From contig OX388344.1 in NCBI GenBank assembly GCA_947579665.1, forward strand, positions 8,736,346 through 8,800,345: a stretch of DNA of 64,000 nt, given 5' to 3'. Position numbers and translations under genes: made by a program. This document shows, piece by piece, positions 40,591 to 55,600 of this stretch; position 1 is the stretch's first letter; every line of letters begins with the position of its first letter. This stretch comes from Sympetrum striolatum. Taxonomy: Eukaryota; Arthropoda; Insecta; Odonata; Libellulidae. A model generated the notes under the pieces. That model was not told the origin of the DNA and did not search any database. It saw only the letters and a program-made list of their open reading frames with translations.

Positions 40591-43500
40591 CTTAGTTAAT
40601 TTGAGTTCGCATCCCTCGACCAAGCACCATCATTCATCACCACCCTGCTCCTTATATCGCATCGTCATGGCTTCGGAAGTTCATCCAAATGCTGCCGAAA
40701 GATAAGAATGAAAGTAAATTATATTTACTTTTGATAACAATGACGAATCACAAAATAGGTACAGCAATAGCATTCTTATCCATTTTTACTTAGTTAATTT
40801 GAGTTCGCATCCCTCGACCAAGCACCATCTACCAGCACCACCCTGCTCCTTATATCGCATCGTCATGGCTTCGGAAGTTCATCCAAATGCTGCCGAAAGA
40901 TAATAATGAAAGTTAATTATATTTACTTTTAAAACAATTACGAATCACAAAATAGGTACAGCAATAGCATTCTTATCCATTTGTACTTAGTTAATTTGAG
41001 TTCGCATCCCTCGACCAAGCACCATCATTCATCACCACCCTGCTCCTTATATCGCATCGTCATGGCTTCGGAAGTTCATCCAAATGCTGCCGAAAGATAA
41101 TAATGAAAGTTAATTATATTTACTTTTGATAACAATTACGAATCACAAAATAGGTACAGCAATAGCATTCTTATCCATTTGTACTTAGTTAATTTGAGTT
41201 CGCATCCCTCGACCAAGCACCATCATTCATCACCACCCTGCTCCTTATATCGCATCGTCATGGCTTCGGAAGTTCATCCAAATGCTGCCGAAAGATAATA
41301 ATGAAAGTTAATTATATTTACTTTTGATAACAATTACGAATCACAAAATAGGTACAGCAATAGCATTCTTATCCATTTGTACTTAGTTAATTTGAGTTCG
41401 CATCCCTCGACCAAGCACCATTATTCATCACCACCCTGCTCCTTATATCGCATCGTCATGGCTTCGGAAGTTCATCCAAATGCTGCCGAAAGATAATAAT
41501 GAAAGTTAATTATATTTACTTTTGATAACAATTACGAATCACAAAATAGGTACAGCAATAGCATTCTTATCCATTTTTACTTAGTTAATTTGAGTTCGCA
41601 TCCCTCGACCAAGCACCATCTACCAGCACCACCCTGCTCCTTATATCGCATCGTCATGGCTTCGGAAGTTCATCCAAATGCTGCCGAAAGATAAGAATGA
41701 AAGTTAATTATATTTACTTTTGATAACAATGACGAATCACTAAATAGGTACAGCAATAGCATTCTTATCCATTTGTACTTAGTTAATTTGAGTTCGACTC
41801 CCTCGACCAAGAACCATCTCTCAGCACCACCCTGCTCCTTATATCGCATTGTCATGGCTTCGGAAGTTCATCCAAATGCTGCCGAAAGATAATAATGAAA
41901 GTTAATTATATTTACTTTTGATAACAATGACGAATCACAAAATAGGTACAGCAATAGCATTCTTATCCATTTGTACTTAGTTAATTTGAGTTCGCATCCC
42001 TCGACCAAGCACCATCATTCATCACCACCCTGCTCCTTATATCGCATCGTCATGGCTTCGGAAGTTCATCCAAATGCTGCCGAAAGATAATAATGAAAGT
42101 TAATTATATTTACTTTTGATAACAATGACGAATCACAAAATAGGTACAGCAATAGCATTCTTATCCATTTGTACTTAGTTAATTTGAGTTCGCATCCCTC
42201 GACCAAGCACCATCATTCATCACCACCCTGCTCCTTATATCGCATCGTCATGGCTTCGGAAGTTCATCCAAATGCTGCCGAAAGATAAGAATGAAAGTAA
42301 ATTATATTTACTTTTGATAACAATGACGAATCACAAAATAGGTACAGCAATAGCATTCTTATCCATTTTTACTTAGTTAATTTGAGTTCGCATCCCTCGA
42401 CCAAGCACCATCTACCAGCACCACCCTGCTCCTTATATCGCATCGTCATGGCTTCGGAAGTTCATCCAAATGCTGCCGAAAGATAATAATGAAAGTTAAT
42501 TATATTTACTTTTAAAACAATTACGAATCACAAAATAGGTACAGCAATAGCATTCTTATCCATTTGTACTTAGTTAATTTGAGTTCGCATCCCTCGACCA
42601 AGCACCATCATTCATCACCACCCTGCTCCTTATATCGCATCGTCATGGCTTCGGAAGTTCATCCAAATGCTGCCGAAAGATAATAATGAAAGTTAATTAT
42701 ATTTACTTTTGATAACAATTACGAATCACAAAATAGGTACAGCAATAGCATTCTTATCCATTTGTACTTAGTTAATTTGAGTTCGCATCCCTCGACCAAG
42801 CACCATCATTCATCACCACCCTGCTCCTTATATCGCATCGTCATGGCTTCGGAAGTTCATCCAAATGCTGCCGAAAGATAATAATGAAAGTTAATTATAT
42901 TTACTTTTGATAACAATTACGAATCACAAAATAGGTACAGCAATAGCATTCTTATCCATTTGTACTTAGTTAATTTGAGTTCGCATCCCTCGACCAAGCA
43001 CCATTATTCATCACCACCCTGCTCCTTATATCGCATCGTCATGGCTTCGGAAGTTCATCCAAATGCTGCCGAAAGATAATAATGAAAGTTAATTATATTT
43101 ACTTTTGATAACAATTACGAATCACAAAATAGGTACAGCAATAGCATTCTTATCCATTTTTACTTAGTTAATTTGAGTTCGCATCCCTCGACCAAGCACC
43201 ATCTACCAGCACCACCCTGCTCCTTATATCGCATCGTCATGGCTTCGGAAGTTCATCCAAATGCTGCCGAAAGATAAGAATGAAAGTTAATTATATTTAC
43301 TTTTGATAACAATGACGAATCACTAAATAGGTACAGCAATAGCATTCTTATCCATTTGTACTTAGTTAATTTGAGTTCGACTCCCTCGACCAAGAACCAT
43401 CTCTCAGCACCACCCTGCTCCTTATATCGCATTGTCATGGCTTCGGAAGTTCATCCAAATGCTGCCGAAAGATAATAATGAAAGTTAATTATATTTACTT

Positions 43501-43870
43501 TTGATAACAATGACGAATCACAAAATAGGTACAGCAATAGCATTCTTATCCATTTGTACTTAGTTAATTTGAGTTCGCATCCCTCGACCAAGCACCATCA
43601 TTCATCACCACCCTGCTCCTTATATCGCATCGTCATGGCTTCGGAAGTTCATCCAAATGCTGCCGAAAGATAATAATGAAAGTTAATTATATTTACTTTT
43701 GATAACAATGACGAATCACAAAATAGGTACAGCAATAGCATTCTTATCCATTTGTACTTAGTTAATTTGAGTTCGCATCCCTCGACCAAGCACCATCATT
43801 CATCACCACCCTGCTCCTTATATCGCATCGTCATGGCTTCGGAAGTTCATCCAAATGCTGCCGAAAGATA
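40590..43870. repeat. 1583-bp (8-monomer) tandem duplication
   Basis: Pairs 1583 bp apart: AAAGTAA at 40711/42294, TTTTAAAACA at 40930/42513, and the CGACTCCCTCGACCAAGAACC monomer near 41796/43379. The period is eight monomers less one base. The second unit overlaps the start of copy B, and both units match 9.3-9.8 kb (offsets 32,084 and 33,667). The duplication therefore sits on the junction between copy A and copy B. Confidence 0.88.
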
Positions 43871-44906
43871 ATAATGAAAGTTAATTATATTTACTTTTGA
43901 TAACAATTACGAATCACAAAATAGGTACAGCAATAGCATTCTTATCCATTTGTACTTAGTTAATTTGAGTTCGCATCCCTCGACCAAGCACCATCATTCA
44001 TCACCACCCTGCTCCTTATATCGCATCGTCATGGCTTCGGAAGTTCATCCAAATGCTGCCGAAAGATAATAATGAAAGTTAATTATATTTACTTTTGATA
44101 ACAATTACGAATCACAAAATAGGTACAGCAATAGCATTCTTATCCATTTGTACTTAGTTAATTTGAGTTCGCATCCCTCGACCAAGCACCATCATTCATC
44201 ACCACCCTGCTCCTTATATCGCATCGTCATGGCTTCGGAAGTTCATCTAAATGCTGCCGAAAGATAATAATGAAAGTTAATTATATTTACTTTTGATAAC
44301 AATTACGAATCACAAAATAGGTACAGCAATAGCATTCTTATCCATTTTTACTTAGTTAATTTGAGTTCGCATCCCTCGACCAAGCAACATCATTCATCAC
44401 CACCCTGCTCCTTATATCGCATCGTCATGGCTTCGGAAGTTCATCCAAATGCTGCCGAAAGATAAGAATGAAAGTTAATTATATTTACTTTTGATAACAA
44501 TGACGAATCACAAAATAGGTACAGCAATAGCATTCTTATCCATTTGTACTTAGTTAATTTGAGTTCGCATCCCTCGACCAAGCACCATCATTCATCACCA
44601 CCCTGCTCCTTATATCGCATCGTCATGGCTTCGGAAGTTCATCCAAATGCTGCCGAAAGATAATAATGAAAGTTAATTATATTTACTTTTGATAACAATT
44701 ACGAATCACAAAATAGGTACAGCAATAGCATTCTTATCCATTTTTACTTAGTTAATTTGAGTTCGCATCCCGCCAACCAAGCACCATCTACCAGCACCAC
44801 CCTGCTCCTTATATCGCATCGTCATGGCTTCGGAAGTTCATCCAAATGCTGCCGAAAGATAATAATGAAAGTTAATTATATTTACTTTTGATAACAATGA
44901 CGAATC

Positions 44907-47237
44907 ACAAAATAGGTACAGAAATAGCATTCTTATCCATTTGTACTTAGTTAATTTGAGTTCGCATCCCTCGACCAAGCACCATCATTCATCACCACCC
45001 TGCTCCTTATATCGCATCGTCTTGGCTTCGGAAGTTCATCCAAATGCTGCCGAAAGATAATAATGAAAGTTAATTATATTTACTTTTGATAACAATTACG
45101 AATCACAAAATAGGTACAGCAATAGCATTCTTATCCATTTTTACTTAGTTAATTTGAGTTCGCATCCCTCGACCAAGCACCATCTACCAGCACCACCCTG
45201 CTCTTATATCGCATCGTCATGGCTTCGGAAGTTCATCCAAATGCTGCCGAAAGATAATAATGAAAGTTAATTATATTTACTTTTGATAACAATGACGAAT
45301 CACAAAATAGGTAAAGCAATAGCATTCTTATCCATTTGTACTTAGTTAATTTGAGTTCGCATCCCTCGACCAAGCACCATCATTCATCACCACCCTGCTC
45401 CTTATATCGCATCGTCATGGCTTCGGAAGTTCATCCAAATGCTGCCGAAAGATAATAATGAAAGTTAATTATATTTACTTTTGATAACAATTACGAATCA
45501 CAAAATAGGTACAGCAATAGCATTCTTATCCATTTTTACTTAGTTAATTTGAGTTCGCATCCCTCGACCAAGCACCATCTACCAGCACCACCCTGCTCCT
45601 TATATCGCATCGTCATGGCTTCGGAAGTTCATCCAAATGCTGCCGAAAGATAATAATGAAAGTTAATTATATTTACTTTTGATAACAATTACGAATCACA
45701 AAATAGGTACAGCAATAGCATTCTTATCCATTTGTACTTAGTTAATTTGAGTTCGCATCCCTCGACCAAGCACCATCATTCATCACCACCCTGCTCCTTA
45801 TATCGCATCGTCATGGCTTCGGAAGTTCATCCAAATGCTGCCGAAAGATAATAATGAAAGTTAATTATATTTACTTTTGATAACAATTACGAATCACAAA
45901 ATAGGTACAGCAATAGCATTCTTATCCATTTTTACTTAGTTAATTTGAGTTCGCATCCCTCGACCAAGCACCATCTACCAGCACCACCCTGCTCCTTATA
46001 TCGCATCGTCATGGCTTCGGAAGTTCATCCAAATGCTGCCGAAAGATAAGAATGAAAGTTAATTATATTTACTTTTGATAACAATGACGAATCACAAAAT
46101 AGGTACAGCAATAGCATTCTTATCCATTTGTACTTAGTTAATTTGAGTTCGCATCCCTCGACCAAGCACCATCTCTCAGCACCACCCTGCTCCTTATATC
46201 GCATCTTCATGGCTTCGGAAGTTCATCCAAATGCTGCCAAAAGATAATAATGAAAGTTAATTATATTTACTTTTGATAACAATTACGAATCACAAAATAG
46301 GTACAGCAATAGCATTCTTATCCATTTGTACTTAGTTAATTTGAGTTCGCATCCCTCGACCAAGCACCATCTTTCAGCACCACCCTGCTCTTATATCGCA
46401 TCGTCATGGCTTCGGAAGTTCATTCAAATGCTGCCGAAAGATAATAATGAAAGTTAATTATATTTACTTTTGATAACAATTACTAATCACAAAATAGGTA
46501 CAGCAATAGCATTCTTATCCATTTTTACTTAGTTAATTTGAGTTCGCATCCCTCGACCAAGCACCATCATTCATCACCACCCTGCTCCTTATATCGCATC
46601 GTCATGGCTTCGGATGTTCATCCAAATGCTGCCGAAAGATAATAATGAAAGTTAATTATATTTACTTTTGATAACAATGACGAATCACAAAATAGGTACA
46701 GCAATAGCATTCTTATCCATTTGTACTTAGTTAATTTTAGTTCGCATCCCTCGACCAAGCACCATCATTCATCACCACCCTGCTCCTTATATCGCATCGT
46801 CATGGCTTCGGAAGTTCATCCAAATGCTGCCGAAAGATAATAATGAAAGTTAATTATATTTACTTTTGATAACAATTACGAATCACAAAATAGGTACAGC
46901 AATAGCATTCTTATCCATTTTTACTTAGTTAATTTGAGTTCGCATCCCTCGACCAAGCACCATCTACCAGCCCCACCCTGCTCCTTATATCGCATCGTCA
47001 TGGCTTCGGAAGTTCATCCAAATGCTGCCGAAAGATAAGAATGAAAGTTAATTATATTTACTTTTGATAACAATGACGAATCACAAAATAGGTACAGCAA
47101 TAGCATTCTTATCCATTTGTACTTAGTTAATTTGAGTTCGCATTCCTCGACCAAGCACCATCTCTCAGCACCACCCTGCTCCTTATATCGCATCGTCATG
47201 GCTTCGGAAGTTCATCCAAATGCTGCCGAAAGATAAT
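44907..47237. repeat. Higher-order paralog block, copy 3 of 4
   Basis: Matches 11240-13570 at offset 33,667. It shares CGCATTCCTCG near 13474/47141 with copy 1 but not with copies 2 and 4. This groups 1 with 3 and 2 with 4, as expected if the 20.9-kb-offset event is older than the 33.7-kb event. Confidence 0.85.
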
Positions 47238-50200
47238 AATGAAAGTTAATTATATTTACTTTTGATAACAATTACGAATCACAAAATAGGTACAGCAATA
47301 GCATTCTTATCCATTTGTACTTAGTTAATTTGAGTTCGCATCCCTCGACCAAGCACCAACTTTCAGCACTACCCTGCTCTTATATCGCATCGTCATGGCT
47401 TCGGAAGTTCATTCAAATGCTGCCGAAAGATAATAATGAAAGTTAATTATATTTACTTTTGATAACAATTACTAATCACAAAATAGGTACAGCAATAGCA
47501 TTCTTATCCATTTGTACTTAGTTAATTTGAGTTCGCATCCCTCGACCAAGCACCATCTACCAGCACCACCCTGCTCCTTATATCGCATCGTCATGGCTTC
47601 GGAAGTTCATCCAAATGCTGCCGAAAGATAAGAATGAAAGTTAATTATATTTACTTTTGATAACAATGACGAATCACAAAATAGGTACAGCAATAGCATT
47701 CTTCTCCATTTGTACTTAGTTAATTTGAGTTCGCATCCCTCGACCAAGCACCATCATTCATCACCACCCTGCTCCTTATATCGCATCGTCATGGCTTCGG
47801 AAGTTCATCCAAATGCTGCCGAAAGATAATAATGAAAGTTAATTATATTTACTTTTGATAACAATTACGAATCACAAAATAGGTACAGCAATAGCATTCT
47901 TATCCATTTGTACTTAGTTAATTTGAGTTCGCATCCCTCGACCAAGCACCATCATTCATCACCACCCTGCTCCTTATATCGCATCGTCATGGCTTCGGAT
48001 GTTCATCCAAATGCTGCCGAAAGATAATAATGAAAGTTAATTATATTTACTTTTGATAACAATGACGAATCACAAAATAGGTACAGCAATAGCATTCTTA
48101 TCCATTTGTACTTAGTTAATTTGAGTTCGCATCCCTCGACCAAGCACCATCATTCATCACCACCCTGCTCCTTATATCGCATCGTCATGGCTTCGGAAGT
48201 TCATCCAAATGCTGCCGAAAGATAATAATGAAAGTTAATTATATTTACTTTTGATAACAATTACGAATCACAAAATAGGTACAGCAATAGCATTCTTATC
48301 CATTTTTACTTAGTTAATTTGAGTTCGCATCCCTCGACCAAGCACCATCTACCAGCCCCACCCTGCTCCTTATATCGCATCGTCATGGCTTCGGAAGTTC
48401 ATCCAAATGCTGCCGAAAGATAAGAATGAAAGTTAATTATATTTACTTTTGATAACAATGACGAATCACAAAATAGGTACAGCAATAGCATTCTTATCCA
48501 TTTGTACTTAGTTAATTTGAGTTCGCATCCCTCGACCAATCACCATCTCTCAGCACCACCCTGCTCCTTATATCGCATCGTCATGGCTTCGGAAGTTCAT
48601 CCAAATGCTGCCGAAAGATAATAATGAAAGTTAATTATATTTACTTTTGATAACAATTACGAATCGCAAAATAGGTACAGCAATAGCATTCTTATCCATT
48701 TGTACTTAGTTAATTTGAGTTCGCATCCCTCGACCAAGCACCAACTTTCAGCACTACCCTGCTCTTATATCGCATCGTCATGGCTTCGGAAGTTCATCCA
48801 AATGCTGCCGAAAGATAATAATGAAAGTTAATTATATTTACTTTTGATAACAATGACGAATCACAAAATAGGTACAGCAATAGCATTCTTATCCATTTGT
48901 ACTTAGTTAATTTGAGTTCGCATCCCTCGACCAAGCACCATCATTCATCACCACCCTGCTCCTTATATCGCATCGTCATGGCTTCGGAAGTTCATCCAAA
49001 TGCTGCCGAAAGATAATAATGAAAGTTAATTATATTTACTTTTAAAACAATTACGAATCACAAAATAGGTACAGCAATAGCATTCTTATCCATTTTTACT
49101 TAGTTAATTTGAGTTCGCATCCCTCGACCAAGCACCATCTACCAGCACCACCCTGCTCCTTATATCGCATCGTCATGGCTTCGGAAGTTCATCCAAATGC
49201 TGCCGAAAGATAAGAATGAAAGTTAATTATATTTACTTTTGATAACAATGACGAATCACAAAATAGGTACAGCAATAGCATTCTTATCCATTTGTACTTA
49301 GTAAATTTGAGTTCGCATCCCTCGACCAAGCACCATCATTCATCACCACCCTGCTCCTTATATCGCATCGTCATGGCTTCGGAAGTTCATCCAAATGCTG
49401 CCGAAAGATAATAATGAAAGTTAATTATATTTACTTTTGATAACAATTACGAATCACAAAATAGGTACAGCAATAGCATTCTTATCCATTTGTACTTAGT
49501 TAATTTGAGTTCGCATCCCTCGACCAAGCACCATCATTCATCACCACCCTGCTCCTTATATCGCATCGTCATGGCTTCGGATGTTCATCCAAATGCTGCC
49601 GAAAGATAATAATGAAAGTTAATTATATTTACTTTTGATAACAATGACGAATCACAAAATAGGTACAGCAATAGCATTCTTATCCATTTGTACTTAGTTA
49701 ATTTGAGTTCGCATCCCTCGACCAAGTACCATCATTCATCACCACACTGCTCCTTATATCGCATCGTCATGGCTTCGGAAGTTCATCCAAATGCTGCCGA
49801 AAGATAATAATGAAAGTTAATTATATTTACTTTTGATAACAATGACGAATCACAAAATAGGTACAGCAATAGTATTCTTATCCATTTGTACTTAGTTAAT
49901 TTGAGTTCGCATCCCTCGACCAAGCACCATCATTCATCACCACCCTGCTCCTTATATCGCATCGTCATGGCTTCGGAAGTTCATCCAAATGCTGCCGAAA
50001 GATAATAATGAAAGTTAATTATATTTACTTTTGATAACAATTACGAATCACAAAAAAGGTACAGCAATAGCATTCTTATCCATTTGTACTTAGTAAATTT
50101 GAGTTCGCATCCCTCGACCAAGCACCATCATTCATCACCACCCTGCTCCTTATATCGCATCGTCATGGCTTCGGAAGTTCATCCAAATGCTGCCGAAAGA

Positions 50201-50491
50201 TAATAATGAAAGTTAATTATATTTACTTTTGATAACAATTACGAATCACAAAATAGGTACAGCAATAGCATTCTTATCCATTTTTACTTAGTTAATTTGA
50301 GTTCGCATCCCTCGACCAAGCACCATCATTCATCACCACCCTGCTCCTTATATCGCATCGTCATGGCTTCGGATGTTCATCCAAATGCTGCCGAAAGATA
50401 ATAATGAAAGTTAATTATATTTACTTTTGATAACAATGACGAATCACAAAATAGGTACAGCAATAGCATTCTTATCCATTTGTACTTAGTT

Positions 50492-50598
50492 AATTTGAGT
50501 TCGCATCCCTCGACCAAGCACCATCATTCATCACCACCCTGCTCCTTATATCACAAAATAGGTACAGCAATAGCATTCTTATCCATTTGTACTTAGTT
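50492..50598. repeat. Truncated 107-bp monomer, copy 5
   Basis: Same scar in copy B, 33,667 bp from the 16825 copy and 27,518 bp from the 22974 copy. Copy B carries it once where copy A carries it three times (16825, 20097, 22974), which gives a direct count of the extra duplications in copy A. Confidence 0.95.
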
Positions 50599-52670
50599 AA
50601 TTTGAGTTCGCATCCCTCGACCAAGCACCATCATTCATCACCACCCTGCTCCTTATATCGCATCGTCATGGCTTCGGAAGTTCATCCAAATGCTGCCGAA
50701 AGATAATAATGAAAGTTAATTATATTTACTTTTGATAACAATGACGAATCACAAAATAGGTACAGCAATAGCATTCTTATCCATTTGTACTTAGTTAATT
50801 TGAGTTCGCATCCCTCGACCAAGCACCATCATTCATCACCACCCTGCTCCTTATATCGCATCGTCATGGCTTCGGAAGTTGATCCAAATGCTGCCGAAAG
50901 ATAATAATGAAAGTTAATTATATTTACTTTTGATAACAATTTCGAATCACAAAATAGGTACAGCAATAGCATTCTTATCCATTTGTACTTAGTTAATTTG
51001 AGTTCGCATCCCACGACCAAGCACCATCATTCATCACCACCCTGCTCCTTATATCGCATCGTCATGGCTTCGGAAGTTCATCCAAATGCTGCCGAAAGAT
51101 AATAATGAAAGATAATTATATTTACTTTTGATAACAATTACGAATCACAAAATAGGTACAGCAATAGCATTCTTATCCATTTGTACTTAGTTAATTTGAG
51201 TTCGCATCCCTCGACCAAGCACCATCATTCATCACCACCCTGCTCCTTATATCGCATCGTCATGGCTTCGGAAGTTCATCCAAATGCTGCCGAAAGATAA
51301 TAATGAAAGTTAATTATATTTACTTTTGATAACAATGACGAATCACAAAATAGGTACAGCAATAACATTCTTATCCATTTGTACTTAGTTAATTTGAGTT
51401 CGCATCCCTCGACCAAGCACCATCTTTCAGCACCAGCCAGCTCCTTATATCACATTGTCATAGCTTCGGAAGTTCATCCAAATGCTGCCGAAAGATAAGA
51501 ATGAAAGTAAATAATATTTACTTTTGATAACAATGACGAATCACAAAATAGGTACAGCAATAGCATTCTTATCCATTTGTACTTAGTTAATTTGAGTTCG
51601 CATCCCTCGACCAAGCACCATCTCTCAGCACCACCCTGCTCCTTATATCGCATCGTCATGGCTTCGGAAGTTCATCCAAATGCTGCCGAAAGATAATAAT
51701 GAAAGTTAATTATATTTACTTTTGATAACAATAACGAATCAAAAATTGGTACAGCAATAGCATTCTTATCCATTTGTACTTAGTTAATTTGAGTTCGCAT
51801 CCCTCGACCAAGCACCATCATTCATCACCACCCTGCTCCTTATATCGCATCGTCATGGCTTCGGAAGTTCATCCAAATGCTGCCGAAAGATAATAATGAA
51901 AGTTAATTATATTTACTTTTGATAACAATGACGAATCACAAAATAGGTACAGCAATAGCATTCTTATCTATTTGTACTTAGTTAATTTGAGTTCGCATCC
52001 CTCGACCAAGCACCATCATTCATCACCACCCTTCTCCTTATATCGCATCGTCATGGCTTCGGAAGTTCATCCAAATGCTGCCGAAAGATAATAATGAAAG
52101 TTAATTATATTTACTTTTGATAACAATTACGAATCACAAAATAGGTACAGCAATAGCATTCTTATCCATTTGTACTTAGTTAATTTGAGTTCGCATCCCT
52201 TGACCAAGCACCATCTTTCAGCACCAGCCAGCTCCTTATATCACATCGTTATGGCTTCGGAAGTTCATCCAAATGCTGCCGAAAGATAACAATGAAAGTT
52301 AATTATATTTACTTTTAAAACAATTACGAATCACAAAATAGGTACAGCAATAGCATTCTTATCCATTTTTACTTAGTTAATTTGACTTCGCATCCCTCGA
52401 CCAAGCACCATCTACCAGCACCACCCTGCTCCTTATATCGCATCGTCATGGCTTCGGAAGTTCATCCAAATGCTGCCGAAAGATAAGAATGAAAGTTAAT
52501 TATATTTACTTTTGATAACAATGACGAATCACAAAATAGGTACAGCAATAGCATTCTTATCCATTTGTACTTAGTTAATTTGAGTTCGCATCCCTCGACC
52601 AAGCACCATCATTCATCACCACCCTGCCCTTATATCGCATCGTCATGGCTTCGGAAGTTCATCCAATTGC
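50599..52670. repeat. Fuller form of the segment after the truncated monomer
   Basis: In order: TTGATCC (about 50879), CACATTGTCATAG (about 51452), a TCTCAG monomer with AAAGTAAATAAT (about 51504), a monomer with ATCAAAAATTGG (about 51738), TATCTATTTG (51965), CACATCGTTATGG (about 52241), TTTTAAAACA and GACTTCGCATC, then CAATTGCTGC (52664). Each of the two copy A counterparts lacks a different five-monomer part of this run. The 61- and 63-codon minus-strand open frames here are stop-loss by-products. Confidence 0.8.
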
Positions 52671-55600
52671 TGCCGAAAGATAATAATGAAAGTTAATTAT
52701 ATTTACTTTTGATAACAATTACGAATCACAAAATAGGTACAGCAATAGCATTCTTATCCATTCGTACTTAGTTAATTTGAGTTCGCATCCCTCGACCAAG
52801 CACCATTATTCATCACCACCCTGCTCCTTATATCGCATCGTCATGGCTTCGGATGTTCATCCAAATGCTGCCGAAAGATAATAATGAAAGTTAATTATAT
52901 TTACTTTTGATAACAATGACGAATCACAAAATAGGTACAGCAATAGCATTCTTATCCATTTGTACTTAGTTAATTTGAGTTCGCATCCCTCGACCAAGCA
53001 CCATCATTCATCACCACCCTGCTCCTTATATCGCATCGTCATGGCTTCGGAAGTTCATCCAAATGCTGCCGAAAGATAATAATGAAAGTTAATTATATTT
53101 ACTTTTGATAACAATGACGAATCACAAAATAGGTACAGCAATAGCATTCTTATCCATTTGTACTTAGTTAATTTGAGTTCGCATCCCTCGACCAAGCACC
53201 ATCATTCATCACCACCCTGCTCCTTATATCGCATCGTCATGGCTTCGGAAGTTCATCCAAATGCTGCCGAAAGATAAGAATGAAAGTTAATTATATTTAC
53301 TTTTGATAACAATGACGAATCACAAAATAGGTACAGCAATAGCATTCTTATCCATTTGTACTTAGTTAATTTGAGTTCGCATCCCTCGACCAAGCACCAT
53401 CATTCATCACCACCCTGCTCCTTATATCGCATCGTCATGGCTTCGGAAGTTCATCCAAATGCTGCCGAAAGATAATAATGAAAGTTAATAATATTTACTT
53501 TTGATAACAATTACGAATCACAAAATAGGTACAGCAATAGCATTCTTATCCATTTGTACTTAGTTAATTTGAGTTCGCATCCCTCGACCAAGCACCATCA
53601 TTCATCACCACCCTGCTCCTTATATCGCATCGTCATGGCTTCGGAAGTTCATCCAAATGCTGCCGAAAGATAATAATGAAAGTTAATTATATTTACTTTT
53701 GATAACATTTACGAATCACAAAATAGGTACAGCAATAGCATTCTTATCCATTTGTACTTAGTTAATTTGAGTTCGCATCCCTCGACCAAGCACCATTATT
53801 CATCACCACCCTGCTCCTTATATCGCATCGTCATGGCTTCGGAAGTTCATCCAAATGCTGCCGAAAGATAATAATGAAAGTTAATTATATTTACTTTTGA
53901 TAACAATTACGAATCACAAAATAGGTACAGCAATAGCATTCTTATCCATTTTTACTTAGTTAATTTGAGTTCGCATCCCTCGACCAAGCACCATCTACCA
54001 GCACCACCCTGCTCCTTATATCGCATCGTCATGGCTTCGGAAGTTCATCCAAATGCTGCCGAAAGATAAGAATGAAAGTTAATTATATTTACTTTTGATA
54101 ACAATGACGAATCACTAAATAGGTACAGCAATAGCATTCTTATCCATTTGTACTTAGTTAATTTGAGTTCGACTCCCTCGACCAAGAACCATCTCTCAGC
54201 ACCACCCTGCTCCTTATATCGCATTGTCATGGCTTCGAAAGTTGATCCAAATGCTGCCGAAAGGTAATAATGAAAGTTAATTATATTTACTTTTGATAAC
54301 AATTACGAATCACAAAATAGGTACAGCAATAGCATTCTTATCCATTTGTACTTAGTTAATTTGAGTTCGCATCCCTCGACCAAGCACCATCATTCATCAC
54401 CACCCTGCTCCTTATATCGCATCGTCATGGCTTCGGAAGTTCATCCAAATGCTACCGAAAGATAAGAATGAAAGTTAATTATATTTACTTTTGATAACAA
54501 TGACGAATCACAAAATAGGTACAGCAATAGCATTCTTATCCATTTGTACTTAGTTAATTTGAGTTCGCATCCCTCGACCAAGCACCATCATTCATCACCA
54601 CCCTGCTCCTTATATCGCATCGTCATGGCTTCGGAAGTTCATCCATATGCTGCCGAAAGATAATAATGAAAGTTAATTATATTTACTTTTGATAACAATT
54701 ACGAATCACAAAATAGGTACAGCAATAGCATTCTTATCCATTTGTACTTAGTTAATTTGAGTTCGCATCCCTCGACCAAGCACCATCATTCATCACCACC
54801 CTGCTCCTTATATCGCATCGTCATGGCTTCGGAAGTTCATCCAAATGCTGCCGAAAGATAAGAATGAAAGTTAATTATATTTACTTTTGATAACAATGAC
54901 GAATCACAAAATAGGTACAGCAATAGCATTCTTATCCATTTGTACTTAGTTAATTTGAGTTCGCATCCCTCGACCAAGCACCATCATTCATCACCACCCT
55001 GCTCCTTATATCGCATCGTCATGGCTTCGGAAGTTCATCCAAATGCTGCCGAAAGATAATAATGAAAGTTAATTATATTTACTTTTGATAACAATGACGA
55101 ATCACAAAATAGGTACAGCAATAGCATTCTTATCCATTTGTACTTAGTTAATTTGAGTTCGCATCCCTCGACCAAGCACCATCATTCATCACCACCCTGC
55201 TCCTTATATCGCATCGTCATGGCTTCGGAAGTTCATCCAAATGCTGCCGAAAGATAAGAATGAAAGTTAATTATATTTACTTTTGATAACAATGACGAAT
55301 CACAAAATAGGTACAGCAATAGCATTCTTATCCATTTGTACTTAGTTAATTTGAGTTCGCATCCCTCGACCAAGCACCATTATTCATCACCACCCTGCTC
55401 CTTATATCGCATCGTCATTGCTTCGGAAGTTCATCCAAATGCTGCCGAAAGATAATAATGAAAGTTAATTATATTTACTTTTGATAACAATTACGAATCA
55501 CAAAATAGGTACAGCAATAGCATTCTTATCCATTTGTACTTAGTTAATTTGAGTTCGCATCCCTCGACCAAGCACCATCATTCATCACCACCCTGCTCCT

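Larger units (their letters stand above)
9250..42900. repeat. Copy A of a ~33.7-kb tandem duplication
   Basis: Markers in 9.3-16.9 kb recur 33,667 bp downstream: CATTAT at 9335/43002, CATCTTCATGG at 12538/46205, GGTAAAGC at 11641/45308, and the 107-bp monomer at 16825/50492. Markers in 25.4-35.5 kb recur 28,506 bp downstream, for example GCTTTCTAAG at 34431/62937. Compared with copy B, this copy has extra tandem duplications of 3272 and 2877 bp and one five-monomer loss. The left boundary lies between 9213 (G109 here, T109 in the partner) and about 9335. The right boundary is taken as the start of copy B. Confidence 0.85.
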
